Shown one piece after another: positions 25,781 through 34,599 of a DNA stretch of 64,000 nt (position 1 is the first letter of the stretch; every line of letters begins with the position of its first letter). The stretch covers positions 3,162,001 to 3,226,000 of the forward strand of contig NZ_CP182343.1 of assembly GCF_048571125.1 (NCBI RefSeq), read 5' to 3'. The position numbers and the translations under genes were made by a program. The DNA comes from Arcobacter siniprincipis. Lineage in GTDB: Bacteria; Campylobacterota; Campylobacteria; Campylobacterales; Arcobacteraceae. The notes below the pieces were generated by a model. That model was not told the origin of the DNA, ran no database searches, and saw only the letters and a program-made list of their open reading frames with translations.

Positions 25781-26549
25781 TTTTTCTAGCCTCAATTTGT
25801 GAGCATATTGATAAAGCAATAGATTGATGAGTGTTCCCACCAATCTCCAAACCAATAGGAGCAAAAAATCGTTTGTCATTTTCTAAAGCAAACTCTTTTT
25901 TTATTCTTTGCATATTCTTTTTATTTCCCATCATTCCTATATAATTCATATTTGAATTAAGTAATGCTTTTAAATACATATCATCCGTTTTTGGATTATG
26001 ACTTAAAATAACTGAAGCATTATATGAACTTAAATCCATATCTAAAATATTTTCTATACTTTCAAGTTCCAATAAGGTATCAGCTTCTTTTACAAACTCT
26101 TTATGAATCTTTATATCTATGACTGTTGTTTCCCAACCCATTAAATTTGCCATAAGAATCAAGGAAGTAACATGAGCTCCGGAGCCAAAAATCAAAAGAG
26201 AATAAGTTTTTTTTATATATTCATTAATTTTGTCATAATTTTTTTCATAAAAAAATGGTTCTATTTTATATTTTGAAGTTCCATGACCTGAGGATTCATC
26301 TTGTGGGATTGATTCAAAAGTAAATATTTGACCAGTTTTTAAAGCTTCTTTTGAAGATTCTATTATTTTATTTTGTAAAAACTTACTTCCTAAAACACCT
26401 GCAAATTCATCATTTGAATTTACAAGCATTTTATTTCCAACTTTGGCATAAGTAGAACCCTGTGTTTCAATAACGCTGGTTACTACAACATCAAGTTTTT
26501 TATCTTTACAATATTGAATAAACTTTAAATGTTCTTTATCTTCAAACAT
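25767..26549 (-). CDS. xdhC: XdhC/CoxI-family molybdenum hydroxylase maturation factor
   Basis: 260 residues from ATG 26549, the start that removes an unsupported 17-residue extension overlapping the hydroxylase gene. The XdhC N-terminal domain (about 5-75) shows TSVIETQGSTYAKVGNKMLV. The C-terminal Rossmann part (about 115-255) shows LLIFGSGAHVTSLI, ASVILSHNPKTDDMYLKALL and IGMMGNKKN. XdhC proteins bind the molybdenum cofactor, help sulfurate it and insert it into the enzyme. It starts 4 bases after the large subunit gene and overlaps mocA by 14, so the set is translationally coupled. Confidence 0.87.
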   Translation of the reverse strand: MFEDKEHLKFIQYCKDKKLDVVVTSVIETQGSTYAKVGNKMLVNSNDEFAGVLGSKFLQNKIIESSKEALKTGQIFTFESIPQDESSGHGTSKYKIEPFFYEKNYDKINEYIKKTYSLLIFGSGAHVTSLILMANLMGWETTVIDIKIHKEFVKEADTLLELESIENILDMDLSSYNASVILSHNPKTDDMYLKALLNSNMNYIGMMGNKKNMQRIKKEFALENDKRFFAPIGLEIGGNTHQSIALSICSQIEARKNGKI

Positions 26550-26553
26550 GAAC

Positions 26554-28692
26554 TTATCCCAATTTAATTGGAAAACTTGTGTATCTTTTTCCCGTTGCAT
26601 CTGCTATTGCATTTATAACTGCTGCAAACATTGGAGGAACTCCAACTTCACCGATACCACCAATTTTTTCTCCAGAATTTATAATCTCAACTTTTATTGA
26701 ATCAGGTGCATCTTTTATTCTATTTACTTCATAATCATAGAAATTGTTTTGGTCAACTGCTCCATTTGTTAATGTGATTTGTGCATATTTTGCATATCCA
26801 ATTGTAAAGTTAACAGCACTTTCAATTTGATTTTCAATTCCTAGTGGATTCATTGCATATCCACAATCAACTGCACTCCATACATTTTGTATTCTAAAAT
26901 CATTATTTTCAACTTTTATTTTTATTACATAAGCAACAATACTTCCAAAAGATTCTGCAATTGCAACTCCATAACCACTGTTTTTTTCGCGTTTTTCCCA
27001 ATCTGACTGCTTCGCAACATTTTCTAAGAGTTTTATATATCTTGGATTTCTTAAATTTTTAATTCTAAAATCAAGTGGATCCATATTTAAAGCATTGGCT
27101 GCTTGGTCAATGATATTTTCTACTACTGGTGCTGAAACAGTATGTCCAACTGAACGCAACCATAAAACAGTTACAGGTAAATCTGGACAAAATGATTTTA
27201 AATCATGACTTGATATTTTATATGGATGATCTTCCAAACCTTCTCTTTGCGTTCCATCAATACCATTTTTAAACATAAATTGCTCAAAAGGTGTACCTTT
27301 TGTTAAAGATTGATTTATAAGATTTGCTTTAAAACCTGTAATATTTCCATCTTTATCAAGAGATAATTTTGCATTAGCATAACTTAGGGGTCGATAATAT
27401 CCCATTTTTATATCATCTTCTCTTGTCCATAAAGTCATTATTGCATAAGGTTCATTTTTTGATACATAAGCGGCATCTTTAATAAAATCAGCAGTTGGAT
27501 TTGCTCTTCTTCCAAAGCTACCTCCTAAATAGTTCGTATAGTATTCAACATTTTCTTTTTTTACTTCTAAAATTTCTGCACATACATCTCTATAGATAGT
27601 TTGCATTTGACCACCAACTGACATATAAGCAGAATCTTTTTTATGATGTACTGTACAATTAATTGGTTCCATAGCTGCATGGGCTAAATATGGAAAAATA
27701 TACTCTGCTTCTACAATTTTATGAGCATTTTTAAAAGATTCATCAATATTCCCATCTTTTCTCATAGTATTATTTTCTTTTGTTAGATAATCTTTATACT
27801 CTTTGTCCAAATCAGATGAACTTACATTTGCAAACTCTCCATTATCCCAAACTACTGTTATTTGCTCCATAGCATTTTTTGCTTGCCACCAATGTGATGC
27901 AATTACAGCAATTTTTTCATTTGGAAGTTGTTTTATTTTTAAAACTCCTGGCATATTTTTAGCTTTAGAGTCATCATAACTTTTTATTTTAGCTCCAAAA
28001 ACTCTTGGGTGAACAAGTGATGCATATTTCATATCTTCAACTCTTACATCAATTCCAAAAATACCTTTTCCAGTAATTTTTTCTTCAACTTCAATAGGAT
28101 GTCTTTTTAATGATTTACCCATAAGTCTATATTCTTTTGGCTCTTTTATTTTTACATCAGTTGGTAATTGCATTTTTTTAATATCATCTACTAAATTACC
28201 ATATGAGAGTTTCTCTTTTGTTCTTTTATTTATCACATAAGAGTCTTTTGTCTCTATATCAAATAATCTTACTTGCCATTTTTTAGCTGCTGCTTGTTTT
28301 AACATTAATCTAAGAGTAGCTCCCACTTCTCGAACTCTTTGTTGTTGAGTCTTAATACTCATTGAACCACCAGTAATCATCATAGGCATTCCTGGAATAT
28401 TAAATACATCTTTAACAGGGGCTGGTTCAAAAATTATTTCATCCCATTTTGCATCTAATTCATCTGCAATACATTGTGCAATTCCAGTATATATACCTTG
28501 TCCCATTTCAACTTGACCTAAGAAAAAAGTGATGGTATTATCTTGAGCAATTGTAATAAAAGCATTTGGGTCTAATACATTACTTTTTTCAATAGCTGCA
28601 GCTTTACCTTTTATAGGTAAATTAAATCCAATAATAAATGCGGATGTTAAGAGTGTACTATTTTTTATAAATTCTCTTCTTTCTAATTTCAT
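26554..28692 (-). CDS. iorB: Tat-exported molybdenum hydroxylase large subunit (isoquinoline 1-oxidoreductase beta type)
   Basis: 712 residues. The start has a twin-arginine signal, LERREFIKNSTLLTSAF. The rest is a xanthine-oxidase-family molybdopterin-binding subunit with FFLGQVEMGQG near 55, GGSFGRRANPT near 385, and the catalytic Glu in GGIGEVGVPPMFAAVINAI near the C-terminus. Such IorB/aldehyde-oxidase subunits act in the periplasm on aldehydes or N-heterocycles and pass electrons to the 2Fe-2S subunit. No FAD subunit or cytochrome c gene is present, so the final electron acceptor must come from elsewhere. It lies 3 bases after the small subunit gene. The substrate is unknown. Confidence 0.87.
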   Translation of the reverse strand: MKLERREFIKNSTLLTSAFIIGFNLPIKGKAAAIEKSNVLDPNAFITIAQDNTITFFLGQVEMGQGIYTGIAQCIADELDAKWDEIIFEPAPVKDVFNIPGMPMMITGGSMSIKTQQQRVREVGATLRLMLKQAAAKKWQVRLFDIETKDSYVINKRTKEKLSYGNLVDDIKKMQLPTDVKIKEPKEYRLMGKSLKRHPIEVEEKITGKGIFGIDVRVEDMKYASLVHPRVFGAKIKSYDDSKAKNMPGVLKIKQLPNEKIAVIASHWWQAKNAMEQITVVWDNGEFANVSSSDLDKEYKDYLTKENNTMRKDGNIDESFKNAHKIVEAEYIFPYLAHAAMEPINCTVHHKKDSAYMSVGGQMQTIYRDVCAEILEVKKENVEYYTNYLGGSFGRRANPTADFIKDAAYVSKNEPYAIMTLWTREDDIKMGYYRPLSYANAKLSLDKDGNITGFKANLINQSLTKGTPFEQFMFKNGIDGTQREGLEDHPYKISSHDLKSFCPDLPVTVLWLRSVGHTVSAPVVENIIDQAANALNMDPLDFRIKNLRNPRYIKLLENVAKQSDWEKREKNSGYGVAIAESFGSIVAYVIKIKVENNDFRIQNVWSAVDCGYAMNPLGIENQIESAVNFTIGYAKYAQITLTNGAVDQNNFYDYEVNRIKDAPDSIKVEIINSGEKIGGIGEVGVPPMFAAVINAIADATGKRYTSFPIKLG

Positions 28693-28695
28693 CTT

Positions 28696-29148
28696 TTATC
28701 CTTTCGCTACAGTCGAAACTGCTTTTAAAATTTTGTTATATGTCCCACATCTACAAATATTTCCATTCATTACTTCTTTTATTTGATCACTAGATGAATT
28801 CTTATTTGATTTTAAAAGAGCACTTGCATTCATAATTTGACCTGGTTGACAATATCCACATTGAGCTACATCATGTTCCTTCCAAACTATTCGTAAAGCT
28901 TTTAGCTCTTTATCTTCTTTATTTTCAATTGTAGTTATCTTTTTCCCTATAGCTTCACTAAGAGGAGTTGAACAACTTCTAATTGCTTTATCATCTAAAA
29001 GTACTGTACATGCTCCACATTGAGCAACTCCACAGCCAAATTTTGTTCCTGTCATATTTAGATAATCTCTTAATACCCATAATATTGGTGTATCTTGTGG
29101 AATATCTTTTAATTCATATTTTTTATCATTTATAATTACATATTTCAT
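28696..29148 (-). CDS. iorA: 2Fe-2S small subunit of the molybdenum hydroxylase (IorA type)
   Basis: 150 residues with two iron-sulfur clusters. The plant-type cluster is CGVAQCGACTVLLDD plus a later Cys; the helical-domain cluster is CGYCQPGQ and GNICRCGTY. No signal peptide is present, so it is probably exported together with the Tat-bearing large subunit. A strong AGGAGAAGAA site precedes the ATG. It is the first gene of the operon iorA-iorB-xdhC-mocA-SDR. Confidence 0.92.
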   Translation of the reverse strand: MKYVIINDKKYELKDIPQDTPILWVLRDYLNMTGTKFGCGVAQCGACTVLLDDKAIRSCSTPLSEAIGKKITTIENKEDKELKALRIVWKEHDVAQCGYCQPGQIMNASALLKSNKNSSSDQIKEVMNGNICRCGTYNKILKAVSTVAKG

Positions 29149-29327
29149 TTCTTCTCCTAATAATATAAAATCTTATCTATTTTATTATAGATAAATATGA
29201 AAATTTTCAATAGAATAATTATCTAAAATAATTGCCTATTCCTCTAAATATATATTTCTTAATGAAGAATTCTTATATGTGGAAAATAAAAAGTTGATTT
29301 CCAACCAAATTTTTAGTAACTAAAATA

Positions 29328-29381
29328 TTACCAACCTCCACCTAATGCTCTATATGAAGATACTACAGATTGAAGAGAGAG
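29328..29381 (-). pseudogene. Relic of the 3' end of an outer-membrane efflux factor (NodT/CusC type)
   Basis: On the minus strand the last 17 codons read LSLQSVVSSYRALGGGW-stop. The ending YRALGGGW is the hallmark C-terminus of RND outer-membrane factors. Nothing upstream continues the gene: the sequence passes directly, at about 29380, into the RND fragment on the opposite strand. Confidence 0.65.
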
Positions 29382-29538
29382 ACCAGTTATTTTAACTACA
29401 CTTGCTTTTATTTCTTTAACTTATTGAGTATTTTGGGGTTTTATGGCATACACATTTATTGGTGGAACAGCACTGATTTTACTATTTTTACCAGCACTTT
29501 ATGTAGCTTGGTTTAAAATAAGACCAATTCAAAAGTAG
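29380..29538 (+). pseudogene. Relic of the 3' end of an RND efflux pump gene
   Basis: The plus strand encodes RPVILTTLAFISLTY, a TGA stop at 29425-29427, then VFWGFMAYTFIGGTALILL and FLPALYVAWFKIRP to the stop at 29536-29538. This is the last transmembrane region of a heavy-metal/HAE-type RND pump (compare RPxxLTTLAFI and FLPALY in the family), with a small internal deletion and a nonsense codon. It is not related closely to the intact pump at 53755-56859, which ends differently. Confidence 0.7.
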
Positions 29539-29545
29539 TTGTTTA

Positions 29546-29586
29546 TTTTAAAGGTTGTTTTACTCTTTTGTAGAACAACCTTAAAA
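29546..29586 (+). terminator. Hairpin after the RND relic
   Basis: TTTTAAAGGTTGTT pairs with AACAACCTTAAAA (one bulge). It lies 7 bases after the relic stop codon and is probably the old terminator of the lost pump operon. Confidence 0.6.
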
Positions 29587-29699
29587 GAAAAATATATGAA
29601 CTAAGCTAAATTACTATTATCAATATTTAATATATCATTATCAATTTTTATTGAATATGACATACAAGGTAAGATACAAAAGTAAATGACTATTTTTAA

Positions 29700-29729
29700 A
29701 AACTAAAAGCTTAAAAAGGCTTTTAGTTT
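29700..29729 (-). terminator. Terminator of the minus-strand ABC importer operon
   Basis: AAACTAAAAGC and GCTTTTAGTTT form an 11-base perfect stem with an 8-base loop. It overlaps the stop codon of the ATPase gene (29723-29725) and is followed, in the minus direction, by TTTTTAAAAATAG. Confidence 0.75.
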
Positions 29730-31108
29730 ATATACAAGATTTTATTTGATATTTTCTCTGCCAATACTCTATCATGGGTAACTAATAATAGAGATAATTT
29801 ATCTTCTTTTACAATATCAAGAAGTAAATATATTACCTCTTGCTGGCTAATTGGATCAAGTCGTGATGTTACTTCATCTGCAAATATAAAAATAGGTTTT
29901 AGTAATAGTACTCTTATTATTGCTATTCGTTGAAGTTCACCCCCTGAAATTTCATCAGGCTTTCTATTTAATAACTCTTTTTTTAAATTTACTTTTTCTA
30001 ATAGTTTATAGACTTCATTCATATTTATATTGTGAACTTTGATTAAGTCTTCAAAACTATTTTTTAGTATTTGGTTTGGTAAAAATGCACTTGGTGGTTG
30101 TTGATAGATTTTTTGATAATGTATATTTTTTGATGATAATGGTTTGTTAATTTTTCCATTATCAGGTTCTCTAAGACCAAGTACAATATCACCTAAAGTG
30201 CTTTTCCCACTTCCACTATTTCCAACTATTGCTGTGATTTCTCCTCTTTTTAATTTAAAATTTAAATCTGAAAATAGCTTTTTATCATTGTAGGCTTTAC
30301 TTAAATTTTTTGCTTCAATTACAACTTCATCTATAACTTCACTTTTTTCAACTTCCCATTTTGATGTTTCACTTGATAATAACTTTTTTGTATAAGGGTG
30401 TTTTGGATTTTGGAATAATAGTTCATTTTTATCATATTCGATTAATTTACCATTTTGTATTATTCCTAAATTTCCTTTTAGGTTTTTTGCAATATCTATG
30501 TCGTGTGTTATTACAAATAATAATTTTTTGTTTTTTATCTCTTTTTTTAATCTTTCAACAATACTTCCACATAAATCTTTATCAAGTCCTTTTGTGGGCT
30601 CATCTACCAATAAAACATCACTATTAAATGCATGTGTTATGGCTATAGTTACTCTTTGTGACATTCCTCCTGATAATTCAAAAGGATATGAGTCTCTTGA
30701 GTCTTCAAGTGAGACTTCTTTTAAGTCATAAAGTGCTTTTTCTTTTGGGCTCTTTTCCTTATGAATGTATTTATGCACTTCACTTACTTGATTAAGAACA
30801 CTCATGGTTGGATCTAAAACTCTCCATGGTTCTTGGGGTAAATAAGCAATCTCTTTTCCCCATAACTTTTTTCTATTTTTACTTGAAAGTTTTAATATAT
30901 CTTGACCATTTAAAATTATTTGTCCTGTAATTTTAAACTCTTTTGGCAAAGTTCCCATAACTGCATCAATTATCAGAGATTTTCCAGAACCTGATTCACC
31001 TAATAAAACTAAAGGTTCTTCTTCATTTAAAGATAAATTTATATCTTGCACTATAATTGAATCATTTAAACTTATAAATAAATCAATAATTTCTAATTTT
31101 GAGCCCAT
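29723..31108 (-). CDS. ABC importer ATPase with two fused nucleotide-binding domains (nickel/peptide type)
   Basis: 461 residues containing two ABC cassettes. The first (about 1-230) has Walker A GESGSGKS, signature ELSGGMSQR and Walker B VLLVDEPTKGLD. The second (about 255-461) has GNSGSGKS, EISGGELQR and FIFADEVTSRLD. In most Dpp/Opp/Nik systems these are two separate genes, as in the nikDE pair at 40677-42190 in this window. Each half is shorter than usual, mainly by loss of the C-terminal oligopeptide-transporter extension. It is the last gene of the operon and starts at the last base of the permease gene stop region. Confidence 0.87.
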   Translation of the reverse strand: MGSKLEIIDLFISLNDSIIVQDINLSLNEEEPLVLLGESGSGKSLIIDAVMGTLPKEFKITGQIILNGQDILKLSSKNRKKLWGKEIAYLPQEPWRVLDPTMSVLNQVSEVHKYIHKEKSPKEKALYDLKEVSLEDSRDSYPFELSGGMSQRVTIAITHAFNSDVLLVDEPTKGLDKDLCGSIVERLKKEIKNKKLLFVITHDIDIAKNLKGNLGIIQNGKLIEYDKNELLFQNPKHPYTKKLLSSETSKWEVEKSEVIDEVVIEAKNLSKAYNDKKLFSDLNFKLKRGEITAIVGNSGSGKSTLGDIVLGLREPDNGKINKPLSSKNIHYQKIYQQPPSAFLPNQILKNSFEDLIKVHNINMNEVYKLLEKVNLKKELLNRKPDEISGGELQRIAIIRVLLLKPIFIFADEVTSRLDPISQQEVIYLLLDIVKEDKLSLLLVTHDRVLAEKISNKILYIN

Positions 31109-31893
31109 TAAAATCTCCTTTTAGAAATCAATTGTAATGATAATATTAATAAAAATATAAAAAAAGATGGAAGTAAGATAAGTGTTACTTTTTCATCAAA
31201 ATATGGCATAAACTCGACAATCATACCACCTAGTTCTGCCCTTGGTGGATGTAGACCAATACCCATTGCACTTAAAGTTGATATTGCAATAATTGCAGTA
31301 CTCATAGCAAAAGTTGCAAGGGTAAATATCATTGGAAATAATTGTGGGAAAATTTGTTTTTTCAAAATATAAAAAGTAGAAAATCCTAATAATTTTGTTG
31401 ATTCAATATATGGTTGCACTAAAATAGTTTTAGTTTTTGCTCTAGTTACTCTAAAAAACTCAACCCATAAAGATAAAGATAATCCTAAATATAAAAGTAA
31501 TAAATTACCTGGGTCAAATGCTACTAGTAATAAAACTAATAATAAACCAGGAAGTGAAAGAATAATGTCTGAAATTAAAATCAAAATTTTTTCTATAATT
31601 CCTTTTTTATAAGCTGCTAATATTCCTAATAAAATGCCAGGAATAGCAGCTGTTATCATAGTAACAAATGCTAAGAGAAAAGATAATCTAGTAGCATAAG
31701 CAAGTCTTGTTAACATATCTCTTCCATATTGGTCTGTACCTAATAAATTTGAAGTGCTAAAACTTGCTAATGCATTCATTAGATTTTGTTTATTTGGATC
31801 AAGACCAGTGAAATTTGGTACAAATATTATAAATAAAAATAAAGCGATTAATATAAAATATCCTATAAATGTTGAATTGATTTTTTTAAGCAT
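31108..31893 (-). CDS. ABC importer permease, NikC/DppC type
   Basis: 261 residues with about six membrane spans. It has the DppC/NikC N-terminal pattern LLGTDQYGRDMLTRLAYATR. The binding-protein-dependent permease EAA loop lies around ILVQPYIESTKLLGFSTFYILKKQ, where it docks to the ATPase. It overlaps the NikB-type permease by 8 bases and the fused ATPase by 1 base. With these and the binding protein at 32832 it forms one importer. Confidence 0.87.
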   Translation of the reverse strand: MLKKINSTFIGYFILIALFLFIIFVPNFTGLDPNKQNLMNALASFSTSNLLGTDQYGRDMLTRLAYATRLSFLLAFVTMITAAIPGILLGILAAYKKGIIEKILILISDIILSLPGLLLVLLLVAFDPGNLLLLYLGLSLSLWVEFFRVTRAKTKTILVQPYIESTKLLGFSTFYILKKQIFPQLFPMIFTLATFAMSTAIIAISTLSAMGIGLHPPRAELGGMIVEFMPYFDEKVTLILLPSFFIFLLILSLQLISKRRF

Positions 31894-32827
31894 GCTTTAT
31901 CCTTAATCTTGAATCTAAAATACTTGTTATCATATCTGTAAAAAAATTTATTAATATAAAAAACAATCCCATAACTAAAACTGTACCTTGTATCATAGGA
32001 ATATCTCTTGCAATAACTGCATGAACTAAAGCATGTCCAATACCAGGAAAGGCATAAATTGATTCAACTATTACAACTCCTTCAATTAGATATATTGATT
32101 GTAAACCTAAATAAGCAATAACAGAAATAGAAGCATTTCTAATTCCATGTCTATTAACTAAGGCTAAGTCACTCAAGCCTTTATACTTTCCGTAAGTAAA
32201 ATACGAAGAATTAGAAACTTCTAGCATTGATTCTTTTATAAGTCTATTTGAGACAGCGGCTAAACCTAATGCTAAAGTAAAAGCAGGAAGAACTAAGTAT
32301 TTCCAATTCTCAAATCCTGCAGGTGGAAGTATTCTAAAGTATATACTAAATAAGTACATCAATAATAATCCAAGTATAAAAGGTGGAATAGCTCTAAAAA
32401 ATATAGATAGCAAAAATCCTATTTTATCAACTATTCCATTATCTCTTGCACCAGAATAAATACCTAAAGGTACAGCCATAATTAATGACAAAATAAAAGA
32501 AATAAAAGCTAAATATAAAGAATAACCCATTTGAGTTTTAAGTTCATGTATTACTTTCTCTCCACTTATAAGTGAGTAACCTAAGTCAAAGTGTAAAAGA
32601 TTATATAAGGAGTTTAAATATAATTGAAATACTGAGTTATCAAGTTTTAACTCTTCTCTAACACTTTGTGCAATCTCTGCTGTCATCCCATCTGGACCAT
32701 ATCTACCTGCGGCAATTTTTAAAGCTGGATCCCCTGGAAGTAATTGCATCATTATAAATGATACCGTACTGATAAGTAATACAAGCATTAACACTTGTAT
32801 TACTCTTGTTATAATTATTTTTTTCAT
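31886..32827 (-). CDS. ABC importer permease, NikB/DppB type
   Basis: 313 residues with about six membrane spans, starting MKKIIITRVIQVLMLVLLIS and carrying MMQLLPGDPALKIAAGRYG, the usual DppB/NikB feature after span 1. The GIRNASISVIAYLGLQSIYLIEG region forms the family's C-terminal EAA area, and ESIYAFPGIGHALVHAVIARD is highly typical. It starts 4 bases after the binding protein gene and overlaps the NikC-type gene by 8 bases. It acts in the cytoplasmic membrane. Confidence 0.88.
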   Translation of the reverse strand: MKKIIITRVIQVLMLVLLISTVSFIMMQLLPGDPALKIAAGRYGPDGMTAEIAQSVREELKLDNSVFQLYLNSLYNLLHFDLGYSLISGEKVIHELKTQMGYSLYLAFISFILSLIMAVPLGIYSGARDNGIVDKIGFLLSIFFRAIPPFILGLLLMYLFSIYFRILPPAGFENWKYLVLPAFTLALGLAAVSNRLIKESMLEVSNSSYFTYGKYKGLSDLALVNRHGIRNASISVIAYLGLQSIYLIEGVVIVESIYAFPGIGHALVHAVIARDIPMIQGTVLVMGLFFILINFFTDMITSILDSRLRIKHA

Positions 32828-32831
32828 TTAA

Positions 32832-34337
32832 CTATTTATCTAACTTAATATCTGATAAGAAGTAGTTCAATTCAAAAGGGTCTACTTTTAAGTTTTTAAT
32901 CTTTTTGTTTGAAACAACTGCTAATTCTGACCATGCAACTGGAATAACTGGTAAATCTTCATACATAATTTGAGTGATTTTATTATGTAAGTCTTTGTTG
33001 TCTTTTTTTCTTAATTGAGTTAAATATTTAAACATTTTTTCATTTGTCCAATTCATTGCTCCCCAATCTGCTCCACCTCTACCATAATCTTGAAGTAATG
33101 TTCCTAGTGGATTAGGAATCAATGCAAGGTTTCTACTCATAAATGCCAATTCTAAAGTGTTATCTTTATGTTTTCTTACAATCTCAGTATAACTATCAAT
33201 TAAAACTTTTACATCAATACCTACTTCTTTTAATTGTGACTGAATTGCAGTAGCTAAAACAGGTAGATCAGGTCTATTGGGATAAGTATTTAAAGAAAGC
33301 TCAAATTTTTTATTATCTTTATATCTATATCCATCAGATTTTAGTACCCAGCCAGCTTTATCTAAAAGTTTATTTGCTTCTGTAATATTTTGTTTTATTG
33401 GTTTTATATTTGTGTTATTCCATAATTTCATTGATGGTGGGAAAAGTTGATTAGCAGCTAAGTTTTCATTTTTTAAAATAATTCTAGCCATATTTTCTCT
33501 ATCTAATGCTAAGCTAATAGCTCTTCTTACATTAATATCTTTTAGGAAAAATGAACCAAGATTGACTTTTAATAATTTTGCTCTAGGAATAGTTACAATT
33601 GTTGTATTCAAAGTTGGATCTTTTTTCAAAGATTTTAAGGAAATTGGGAGTAATGAATAAGCAATATCTGCTTCGTGACTTTTTATCATAAGTGATCTTG
33701 TTTCACCTTTTCCTACTGACAAATAAGTGATATTTTTAATATTTGCTTTACCTTTCCACCACTTGTCAAATCGTGTAAGTTTTATTTTTAATGGAGCAGT
33801 TAAGTTTTTTATTTTATAAGCACCTGTTCCAATTACTTTTATTATTTTTCCTTCTTTATCAAAAGAGTTTTTCGATAAAATAATAGTACTATAATGAGCA
33901 AAATATGCTGGCAATGCACTAAATTGTGAACTTAATTTGATTTCTATAGTATTGTTTACAGCATGAATACTTTCTATTGGAAGATATCTTAATATACTTT
34001 TTTTTAAAAGATTTTCTCTTGTTAAATTATACTCAATAGTTTTTGCATCTAATTTTGTGTTATCTTGAAACTCAACATCTCTTCGAATCTTAAATTTCCA
34101 AAGTAAACCATCTTTTGATACATTCCAATTTTTTGCTAAACCTGGAATTAAATTTCCTTTTTCATCTGTAGATACTAGTGTTTCTGCAACTTGCATTCTT
34201 GAAAAGATAAAACCAGATTGTGTTGGTTCTATCCCTGAAATCTCCCATGGTCCGATAACTTTAATATCTTTTGCCTCTAAAGACAAGACCATAAAACAAA
34301 TTAATAATATCAGTTTTAATCTATTATTTTTTAACAT
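32832..34337 (-). CDS. Periplasmic binding protein of a nickel/peptide-type ABC importer
   Basis: 501 residues of the SBP_bac_5 family with a cleavable signal peptide (about 1-22, ending LEA), no lipobox. Mature landmarks are PWEISGIEPTQSGFIFSRMQVAETL, VSKDGLLWKFKIRRDVEFQDN, TGAYKIKN and the SLALDRENMARIIL helix. The PWEI-G--P start resembles Campylobacter NikZ-type nickel binding proteins more than peptide binders, so nickel or a nickel chelate is my best guess. It is the first gene of this four-gene importer and follows the first porin by 87 bases. Confidence 0.8.
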   Translation of the reverse strand: MLKNNRLKLILLICFMVLSLEAKDIKVIGPWEISGIEPTQSGFIFSRMQVAETLVSTDEKGNLIPGLAKNWNVSKDGLLWKFKIRRDVEFQDNTKLDAKTIEYNLTRENLLKKSILRYLPIESIHAVNNTIEIKLSSQFSALPAYFAHYSTIILSKNSFDKEGKIIKVIGTGAYKIKNLTAPLKIKLTRFDKWWKGKANIKNITYLSVGKGETRSLMIKSHEADIAYSLLPISLKSLKKDPTLNTTIVTIPRAKLLKVNLGSFFLKDINVRRAISLALDRENMARIILKNENLAANQLFPPSMKLWNNTNIKPIKQNITEANKLLDKAGWVLKSDGYRYKDNKKFELSLNTYPNRPDLPVLATAIQSQLKEVGIDVKVLIDSYTEIVRKHKDNTLELAFMSRNLALIPNPLGTLLQDYGRGGADWGAMNWTNEKMFKYLTQLRKKDNKDLHNKITQIMYEDLPVIPVAWSELAVVSNKKIKNLKVDPFELNYFLSDIKLDK

Positions 34338-34382
34338 TAAATTTTTCCTTTATTTTATAACTTTTCCACTAAGAGTTTTGAA

Positions 34383-34412
34383 ATAAGTAATTCCATAATA
34401 GGACTTACTTAT
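34383..34412 (-). terminator. Hairpin between porin 1 and the binding protein gene
   Basis: ATAAGTAATTCC pairs with GGACTTACTTAT (one mismatch) across a 6-base loop. Beyond it, in the minus direction, there is only a short T-run, so termination may be partial and the importer may be read in part from the porin promoter. Confidence 0.5.
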
Positions 34413-34424
34413 AATAGTTTTTTG

Positions 34425-34599
34425 TTAAAAAGAGTATTGAATGTTAAGTCTTCCTACCATTCCTGTACCTTCACCTTTTGTTTCTAATGTACCGTATCTT
34501 ACATATGTAACTAGGTTTTTAGACATTTTGTATTTTACTTGTCCAAAAATATTTGTTAAATCTTTTGCATCAGCTCGTGAATGTGATCCATAATCAGCA
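34425..34599 (-). repeat. Direct repeat unit 1: identical 3' end of the porin genes
   Basis: These 175 bases, from the stop codon inward, are identical to 35890-36064, including synonymous positions. Immediately beyond (34600 against 36065) the genes diverge. This is best explained by recent gene conversion. Confidence 0.9.

Larger units (their letters stand above)
29149..29722. other. Gene-free stretch holding efflux-gene relics
   Basis: 574 bases upstream of iorA and downstream of the minus-strand ABC operon. It contains no intact gene. At 29328-29538 it carries the tails of an outer-membrane factor and an RND pump, described separately, and at 29546-29586 and 29700-29729 two hairpins. The iorA promoter should lie within the first 100 bases to the right of 29148, but I see no box I would defend there. 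Confidence 0.6.

Noticed and set aside
25781..25879. 33-codon extension of the MocA-like protein
   Set aside because: It runs antisense to nothing useful and out of frame over xdhC; the family start MEKSKDLAIIILAAG begins at 25780 behind GAGG.
29582..29700. Possible small RNA gene between the RND relic and the ABC operon terminator
   Set aside because: The two hairpins are better explained as terminators of the relic and the ABC operon; no promoter could be placed between them.
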